Shown in pieces: positions 32,782 through 37,787 of a DNA stretch of 37,787 bases (positions are counted from its first letter, which is position 1; each line of letters opens with the position of its first letter). The notes beneath the pieces were generated by a model that had not been told where the DNA came from, ran no database searches, and saw nothing but the letters and a program-made list of their open reading frames with translations. The stretch comes from Puniceicoccales bacterium. Lineage in GTDB: Bacteria; Verrucomicrobiota; Verrucomicrobiia; Opitutales; UBA953. Made by a program: the position numbers and the translations under genes. The stretch spans positions 1 to 37,787 of the forward strand of contig JAITHA010000016.1 of NCBI GenBank assembly GCA_031280235.1, written 5' to 3'.

Positions 32782-33693
32782 ATGGCACGCCGCGCGCGAC
32801 ATATCATCTGTTCCATCCTCGGCCTGTTTTGCTTTGCGGCCACCCTCTCCGGTGAGCGTCTGCGTGTCGCCACTTTCAACACGCAAAACTACACCCTCGA
32901 ATACCGTCCTGGCGGAGGAAATGGCCCAGTCCCCAAACCAGAGAGCGAGAAGGCCGCCATGCGTTTTCTCATTTGCGCCACGGCGCCGGATGTGCTCGCG
33001 CTTCAGGAAATTGGTGGCACAGCTTTTGTCGAAGAACTGCGGCGCGACCTTACCCGCGAGGGCGCCAGCTATGCCCACGTCGCTGTGCTCAATAGCCCGG
33101 ATAAAAAACGCCAGCTGGCAATCCTCTCCAAAAAACCTTTCAAAAAAGTACTGCGCCACGACAACATCCGTACCCACTATATGGGCAAGGATGATGTGGT
33201 GCTCCGTGGCCTTCTGGGCGTTGTGCTCAGCACAACAGAAGGCGACTTTACCTTCTACACAGTGCACCTCAAAAGTCGCCTCTCCAAAGCAAAATCCGGC
33301 GACCAGCAATCTGCTGCACAACGTCTGGCCGAAGCCGTCGCTATCTGCTCCATTTTAAACAAGGCGCACGCATCCAACCCCAGTAAAACGCTCGCCCTTA
33401 TCGGCGGTGATTTCAACGACTCTTCGCGCAGCAAGACGGTGCTTCGATTTTCCGACGAGCACCAGCTCCCCCCCTTTTCACCTCTTTATGCCGGAGATTC
33501 TCGCAACGAGACTTGGACTTACCGTAACCTGCGTGACGATTTTTACGATCGCTCAGATTATTTCCTCGCCACTCCATCCCTTGCTCAGCGTGCCCGCGAA
33601 AGAGCCCGCATTGTTGACCTGCCAGCCTCCGTCAACGCCAGCGACCACCGCATGGTCTACGTGGACTTGGAATTTCGAAAAAACACAAAGTGA
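32782..33693 (+). CDS. Secreted endonuclease/exonuclease/phosphatase-family protein
   Basis: The 303-residue protein has a signal peptide (1 to about 23, RHIICSILGLFCFAATLSG) and the metal-dependent EEP fold: LRVATFNTQNY at its start, VLALQEIGG with the metal-binding Glu, TFYTVHLKSR, ALIGGDFND with catalytic Asp and Asn, and NASDHRMVYVDLEF with the closing SDH. Family members hydrolyse phosphodiesters of nucleic acids, phosphoinositides or other phosphate esters. An exported form could take up phosphate or degrade extracellular DNA. Start ATG 32782 follows the previous stop by 14 bases; it is the last gene of this cluster. Confidence 0.9.
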   Translation: MARRARHIICSILGLFCFAATLSGERLRVATFNTQNYTLEYRPGGGNGPVPKPESEKAAMRFLICATAPDVLALQEIGGTAFVEELRRDLTREGASYAHVAVLNSPDKKRQLAILSKKPFKKVLRHDNIRTHYMGKDDVVLRGLLGVVLSTTEGDFTFYTVHLKSRLSKAKSGDQQSAAQRLAEAVAICSILNKAHASNPSKTLALIGGDFNDSSRSKTVLRFSDEHQLPPFSPLYAGDSRNETWTYRNLRDDFYDRSDYFLATPSLAQRARERARIVDLPASVNASDHRMVYVDLEFRKNTK

Positions 33694-34083
33694 GCTTCTT
33701 CACAGGCCGTAAAAAATGTCACGCCATTTCCACCTAAGGGCTGCTTTTGTCTTCGAGCAGGTATTCGGCAATTTCGCAATATCACGTCTCTTCTGAGCCA
33801 GCCCACAGAGTGCGCCCGATGACGTAGCTTTCTGCATACGCCTGATAGAAATTAAATAGACCACAACAGGTCTAATGGGCGAAACGCTTTTAACGTCGAC
33901 AATCAGGAATCGAGATGCAAGGGCTCTGACTGTGGAAAGCCAGAGCGGCTGGGCATGCTTTAGCGAGGTACTCCTCATCGTGGAAGGGATGTGATGTTGC
34001 TTTCCGAAAGAGGTGACGTGGCATAAATGTCACATTCTTTTTCTCTTGCATTCCATGATGGATTCTCCTTGTTGCACCCTACT
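33694..34083. other. Intergenic region before glgC, with two small inverted repeats
   Basis: No convincing gene is seen in these 390 bases; a minus-strand frame at 33700-33978 has no recognisable family. Two hairpin-capable segments stand out: AGACC/GGTCT (33858-33873) and GCTCTG/CAGAGC (33923-33946). Nearer glgC, GTGAC (34013-34017) and GTCAC (34029-34033) form a third inverted repeat that could be a protein-binding site. The region is probably the glgC promoter. Confidence 0.5.
34013..34033. promoter_or_regulatory. Inverted repeat GTGAC-N11-GTCAC upstream of glgC
   Basis: Two perfect five-base arms are separated by 11 bases, about 50 bases before the chosen glgC ATG (34084). The spacing suits a dimeric regulator on one face of the helix. 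An in-frame ATG at 34027 lies inside the site, which argues for the later start. Short arms mean chance is possible. Confidence 0.3.
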
Positions 34084-35379
34084 ATGTATAGCCCCAAGGT
34101 CAAGTGTGTCATCATGGGCGGCGGTCGCGGTACGCGTCTCCATCCACTCACTCATTCGCGTTGCAAGCCAGCTGTCGCCCTTGGAGGGAGTTACCGGCTG
34201 GTGGATGTTCCCATCAGCAACTGTCTTAACTCGGGGTTCAACCAGATCTACGTGTTGACACAATTTAATACTGCGTCTCTGCACAGGCACATCCAGCAGG
34301 CTTATCGCTTCGACCGCTTCAGCAAGGGCTTTGTGGACATTCTTGCCGCTGAGCAGACGATGGAGAAAGAGGCTTGGTATCAGGGCACGGCTGATGCCGT
34401 TCGCCAAAACATCCACCACTTTCACATTGGGGATGAGGATATCGTCGTCATCCTCTCCGGGGATCAGCTTTTCCGCATGGATTTGCGCGCCTTCGTGGAG
34501 CAGCACACGGCTAGCGGGGCTGACCTTACCATCGCGGCTAAGGCCATGCCTGCCCCGCAAGTTTCGGCCTTTGGCGTTATGCACGTCAAGGACAATGGCG
34601 AGGTCATGGAGTTCGTCGAAAAGCCCACCGATGCCAGTGACATCCAGCCGCTCGTCATTGGGAGGAATTTGCGTGCGGCGATCAAGGACGCGAGTGACAC
34701 GCCGTATTGCCTCGTTTCCATGGGCATATACGTCTTCACGGGGCGTGTTCTCAAGCAGGCGCTCGCCAATTCGATGACGGATTTTGGCAAGGAAATCATC
34801 CCTTCGCTTCTCGGTTCGCACAAAATCAGCGCCTTCATTTTCGATGGCTACTGGGAGGACATCGGGACGCTCCGTTCTTTTTGGGAGGCCAATCTGGCAC
34901 TCACCGACCCGCTCCCGCCGTTCAATTTTTTCGACGACGAGCATCCCATTTATAGCCACACGCGCAACCTCCCGCCCACGAAGCTCAACAAGGGAAGTCT
35001 CGAACGTGTCGCGCTCTCCGAGGGCGGCGTCATTTCCGAGGCCACTCTTTACCGCTGCGTCATCGGCATACGTTCTGTTGTGCGTGAGGGAGCGTGCATG
35101 CGAAACGTTGTCATGCTTGGGGCGGATTTTCATGAGGAGGAAAAAGATTTTGAGGAGAATGTCCGCTTGGGGCGTCCGCACGTCGGCATCGGGCGTGGCG
35201 CCATCCTCCAAAATGCCATCATCGACAAAAATGCCCGCATTGGCGACAACGTGCGCCTTTCGCCCCAAGGCGTCGAGGAGAAGTGGGAGGACAGCAGCTT
35301 CTTTAAGCGGGATGGTGTGCTCGTCATTAAAAAAGGGGCCATTGTTCCCGCTGGCACCGTCCTTGGCCAAGTAGAATAA
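34084..35379 (+). CDS. glgC: Glucose-1-phosphate adenylyltransferase
   Basis: From ATG 34084 the protein has 431 residues, the size of E. coli GlgC. It makes ADP-glucose from ATP and glucose-1-phosphate for glycogen synthesis. Motifs are VIMGGGRGTRLHPLT (nucleotide loop), CKPAVALGGSYRLVDVPISN, VVILSGDQLFRMD (catalytic Asp), FGVMHVKDNG with EFVEKP (glucose-1-phosphate site), and GYWEDIGTL, followed by a left-handed beta-helix end with repeated hexapeptides. An in-frame ATG at 34027 would add 19 residues unlike the family's usual N-terminus. The next gene starts 17 bases later. Confidence 0.95.
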   Translation: MYSPKVKCVIMGGGRGTRLHPLTHSRCKPAVALGGSYRLVDVPISNCLNSGFNQIYVLTQFNTASLHRHIQQAYRFDRFSKGFVDILAAEQTMEKEAWYQGTADAVRQNIHHFHIGDEDIVVILSGDQLFRMDLRAFVEQHTASGADLTIAAKAMPAPQVSAFGVMHVKDNGEVMEFVEKPTDASDIQPLVIGRNLRAAIKDASDTPYCLVSMGIYVFTGRVLKQALANSMTDFGKEIIPSLLGSHKISAFIFDGYWEDIGTLRSFWEANLALTDPLPPFNFFDDEHPIYSHTRNLPPTKLNKGSLERVALSEGGVISEATLYRCVIGIRSVVREGACMRNVVMLGADFHEEEKDFEENVRLGRPHVGIGRGAILQNAIIDKNARIGDNVRLSPQGVEEKWEDSSFFKRDGVLVIKKGAIVPAGTVLGQVE

Positions 35380-35396
35380 AACCGTCTGCTCGCGTC

Positions 35397-35864
35397 ATGA
35401 ATTTTCGCAAGACGATCCTGCACCTCTTTGTTGGCGCGTTGCTCGCGGTGCCCTTCTTGCTCGGTGCCCAAAGTCTTTTTGATTCCAGCGGGCGCGACCG
35501 CTTCCGCCGTTCGCGGAACGAGATTGACGCCAGCCGCGCTCTGCAAAACACGGTAAAACCCGCTATAAATTTGCCCGTCGGCGAAATCATCTGGGTGGAC
35601 GATTCGGGGAAATATGCCGTCGTCTGGCTCAACACGACGGCAAGCGTAGCACTGCCTGAGGGCAGCATTTTGCGCACGCAGGAACGCCCCTCCAAGCCCG
35701 CTTCTGTGCGACTTCAGGGGACTGCCGCCGTGCTTGCCGCTACACCCCAGACTGTCATGCTCAGGGTAATCCGCCATCGCGCCCGACAGCGTGCTGTTGG
35801 GGTGCGCATTGACAGCGGTGAGGTTAGGCTGGGGGAGATTATCACCCGCGCCGCTGTTCTTTGA
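35397..35864 (+). CDS. Small secreted protein of unknown function
   Basis: The 155-residue protein has a signal peptide (1 to about 24, MNFRKTILHLF then AVPFLLGAQS). A basic linker (RDRFRRSRNE) follows, then a mainly beta-strand domain: PVGEIIWVDDSGKYAVVWL, LPEGSILRT, AAVLAATPQTVMLRVI, ending in RLGEIITRAAVL. The alternation of GEI, AVV and GEI strands with LPEG resembles small barrel proteins common in this kind of genome, but I do not recognise a named family. It follows glgC by 17 bases and probably shares its transcript. Its last 23 bases overlap the end of thrC on the other strand. Confidence 0.75.
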   Translation: MNFRKTILHLFVGALLAVPFLLGAQSLFDSSGRDRFRRSRNEIDASRALQNTVKPAINLPVGEIIWVDDSGKYAVVWLNTTASVALPEGSILRTQERPSKPASVRLQGTAAVLAATPQTVMLRVIRHRARQRAVGVRIDSGEVRLGEIITRAAVL

Positions 35865-37242
35865 TGGACGCGAGCACGCCAGTAATTGCTTGGCGCACAG
35901 CCTGAGAATTCGCGGGAAGAATTTGTTTCTTCACGGGGAGATTTTTCAGATGCTCCAGAATCGGATGCGTGGGGCGCAGGCCGGTGGTTTTCATGATGGC
36001 TTCGGGGAACTTCGCCGGATGAGCTGTTGCAACAACCACGCTTCGCACGTCTTGGCGCACTGAGGCGAAGGCGCAGGCTGTGTGTGGGTCAGCGAGGTAG
36101 CCAGTTTCCTCGTGAACGTGCTGGATGCTTCTCTCAATGCCCGCATCGTCACAAGAGGCCGTGCGCAATATTCCCCCACAGAGTTTTTCGGGGCTGCCCA
36201 GCGAAAAGGAACCCTCGCTCCTCAGCTTTGCCATCAGAGCGGCGACGCGGATACTGTCACCCTCGAGATGCCACCAGAGCCAGCGTTCGAAATTGGACGC
36301 TTGCTGAATATCCATTGATGGGGCGAGACTTGTCGACACCTTGCCTGGGTGATATTCGCCTGTCTGGAAAAACCGTGCCACGACGTCGTTGGCATTTGTC
36401 ACTACGCAAAAGCGCAAGCCTGGGACGCCCATCCGCGAAAGCATCCAGCCCGCGAGCACGTTGCCAAAATTGCCCGTGGGCACGACGAACTCAAGTGGCT
36501 CTGTCTCGCTCGCGCCCAGCTTGAGGGCGGCATCAAGGTAGTAGATGCACTGGGCGAGAATGCGCGCGATGTTGATGGAGTTCACGGCGGTGAGTGCGTG
36601 TGTGTGGACAAAATCCGTGTCGCCGAAAATTTCTTTCACGATGGCCTGCGCATCGTCGAAGCTGCCGTGAATGGCCAGTGGGTGGACAAGGGGTGAACCC
36701 GTTGTCGTGATTTGTCGCTCTTGCAAAGGCGCGATACGCCCTTCGGGGTAGAGGATGAAACTATGTACATCCGGTTGCCCAAGTACTCCGTAAATGGCGG
36801 CGGAGCCTGTGTCTCCCGAAGTCGCTCCGAGGATGTGGACGGGTTGTCCACTGATGCGGATGTGCCTCCCGTAAAATTGCCCAAGCAACTGGAGCGCGAA
36901 ATCTTTAAAGGCAAGCGTCGGCCCATGAAAGAGCTCCATGACGTATAGCGGCACCTTGTCTGTATCCAGCGGGATGAGGGGGGCGGGAGAAGTCGGTGTT
37001 GGGAAAGTGGCGTAGGCACGTTGAACACAGCCCGCCAACTCGCCGGATGGGATGTCGGTCGCGAAAAGAGAAAGGAACTCTTGGGCGAGGGCGGCGTAAG
37101 GCAAGCCGCGCCATCCCGGGAGATGCTGGGCAAGGGGGGGAAGGCGCTCCGGGACAAACAAGCCGCCATCGCCGGCCAAGCCTTGAATGACGGCCTCGCC
37201 AAAGCTCAAAGTATCTCCTCCGCGCGTGCTGATGAAATTCAT
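35842..37242 (-). CDS. thrC: Threonine synthase
   Basis: From ATG 37242 the protein has 466 residues; an in-frame GTG 13 codons upstream is a less likely start. It opens MNFISTRGG, typical of the long (bacterial/fungal) class. The PLP-binding Lys is Lys113 in HGPTLAFKDFALQ. ILGATSGDTGSAA forms the phosphate/PLP loop, and FVVPTGNFGNVLAGW and VATAHPAKFPEA are also diagnostic. The enzyme makes threonine from O-phosphohomoserine in the cytoplasm. No other threonine gene is nearby. A decayed transposase fragment lies about 90 bases before its start, on the other strand, within what should be the promoter area. Confidence 0.95.
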   Translation of the reverse strand: MNFISTRGGDTLSFGEAVIQGLAGDGGLFVPERLPPLAQHLPGWRGLPYAALAQEFLSLFATDIPSGELAGCVQRAYATFPTPTSPAPLIPLDTDKVPLYVMELFHGPTLAFKDFALQLLGQFYGRHIRISGQPVHILGATSGDTGSAAIYGVLGQPDVHSFILYPEGRIAPLQERQITTTGSPLVHPLAIHGSFDDAQAIVKEIFGDTDFVHTHALTAVNSINIARILAQCIYYLDAALKLGASETEPLEFVVPTGNFGNVLAGWMLSRMGVPGLRFCVVTNANDVVARFFQTGEYHPGKVSTSLAPSMDIQQASNFERWLWWHLEGDSIRVAALMAKLRSEGSFSLGSPEKLCGGILRTASCDDAGIERSIQHVHEETGYLADPHTACAFASVRQDVRSVVVATAHPAKFPEAIMKTTGLRPTHPILEHLKNLPVKKQILPANSQAVRQAITGVLASIKEQRRG

Positions 37243-37332
37243 GCCGCCGCAGGAAAGGACGGAACTTTTGTGGCACAACACCTAATGCGCCCGGCGCGAA
37301 GGAAATGCCCCAGCCAAAGGCTCGTGGCTTGA

Positions 37333-37602
37333 AAGAGCCTCAGGCCGTGCTACGTGGATGGAGGATGCACCAGCCAGCCTTTTGCCGACTTCGTGCGCGA
37401 ACACACCGGGGCCTCTGTGCAAGTGGCCAAACGCAGCGAGCTTCACACCCTCGCGGTGATCCCCAAGTGCCGGGTTGTCGAACGTACCCTCTCCTGACTG
37501 GAGAAACGCCGCCGTCTCTGGAAAAACTGCGAACGCAAGCTCTCCTCCTCCCTCGCCATGATCCGCCTCGCCTTCATCTCCCTCTTCCTCAGAAGATCTT
37601 AA
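37333..37602 (+). pseudogene. Decayed IS5-family transposase, C-terminal fragment
   Basis: In the frame of 37351 the translation runs YVDGGCTSQPFADFVREHTG, then VAKRSELHTLAVIPKCRVVERTL, a TGA stop at 37495-37497, then LEKRRRLWKNCERKLSSSLA and AFISLFLRRS with stop at 37600-37602. This matches the catalytic end of IS5-family DDE transposases (second Asp in DGG, Glu in VVER). The family sequence reads ...FAWLEK; here the Trp codon is TGA. Nothing upstream of about 37333 continues the similarity, so roughly two thirds of the transposase is missing. Overlapping open frames in this stretch are shadows. No terminal inverted repeats could be identified. Confidence 0.8.
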
Positions 37603-37787
37603 ACGGGTTCTTACTCCCTTTGCGCCACGTCGCCCAGAAACAGAAAAAGAAATTCTACCAGCATCGGTATGCTATTTGCGGATAAGCTCTAATGATTTCT
37701 TCGGTCGGGCACACGCATGGATACCGCATCGAGATGCTTCTCCTCGATAATGTCGCCAATGCCCGCCACGGAGGAAGGTCACGTCCC

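Noticed and set aside
33700-33978. A 92-codon minus frame before glgC
   Set aside because: No recognisable motif and hairpins inside it; it could be a relic, but nothing supports translation.
34030-35370. A 446-codon open frame antisense to glgC
   Set aside because: glgC on the + strand has all enzyme motifs; the antisense frame is an effect of GC-rich codon use.
37305-37685. A 126-codon frame near the right edge
   Set aside because: It overlaps a better-supported decayed IS5-family transposase fragment read in another frame.
37603-37787. Right edge of the window as part of a further gene
   Set aside because: Short frames on both strands carry no recognisable family; too little sequence remains to judge.

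Overview
The window is a gene-dense piece of a moderately GC-rich bacterial chromosome with about 27 intact protein genes, two tRNA genes and one transposase remnant. I infer a Verrucomicrobiota member, probably close to Opitutales. The reasons are a DUF1080 protein, a Tat-exported Gfo/Idh/MocA oxidoreductase, a FucP-type sugar permease, a very large secreted protein with YQWYFNG-type Ig repeats, and many starts without a clear Shine-Dalgarno. No rRNA or marker protein fixes the phylum, so this stays an inference. I see no CRISPR array, prophage or complete insertion sequence.

Layout. Bases 1-3053 (+) are the end of a sugar-acid catabolic cluster: a galactonate-type dehydratase (cut by the window edge), an HpcH/HpaI aldolase and a FucP-like permease. 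Bases 3145-4949 (+) hold a sodium:solute (NSS) symporter whose stop overlaps the start of a 51-residue membrane protein, probably its small subunit. Bases 4956-9652 (-) hold an AsmA-like envelope protein, a divergent RluA-type pseudouridine synthase and rpsT with its terminator and a candidate promoter. Bases 10244-12663 (+) form an operon of lipoprotein, STAS-MlaE permease and MlaF ATPase. Then come a secreted-type oxidoreductase, a metallo-beta-lactamase-fold hydrolase, RNase III and tRNA-Lys(TTT), all +.

Bases 16295-21682 (-) hold a TonB-dependent receptor translationally coupled to an iron/cobalamin-type ATPase, tRNA-Leu(TAA), and a histidine kinase/response regulator pair. Bases 21856-22678 (-) hold a zeta-toxin-like kinase with a 64-residue partner, closed by two tandem terminators. 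Bases 22829-28981 (+) hold a DUF1080 protein with its terminator and a 1679-residue secreted metalloprotease mosaic (M12-type protease, chitobiase-like repeats, seven RCC1 repeats, Ig repeats).

Bases 29067-33693 (+) hold an outer-membrane efflux lipoprotein, a membrane fusion protein, an OppD/DppD-type ATPase and a secreted endonuclease/phosphatase-fold protein. Bases 34084-35864 (+) hold glgC and a small secreted protein. thrC lies on the opposite strand (35842-37242), with a decayed IS5-family transposase fragment behind its start.

A recurring theme is transport machinery split from its usual partners: MlaE/MlaF without an MCE protein, a receptor plus ATPase without a permease, a fusion protein plus outer-membrane channel without an RND pump, and a DppD ATPase without permeases. 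The best candidates for little-described biology are the kinase/small-protein pair, the NSS small subunit, the lipoprotein-STAS-MlaE-MlaF operon and the protease/RCC1/Ig mosaic.
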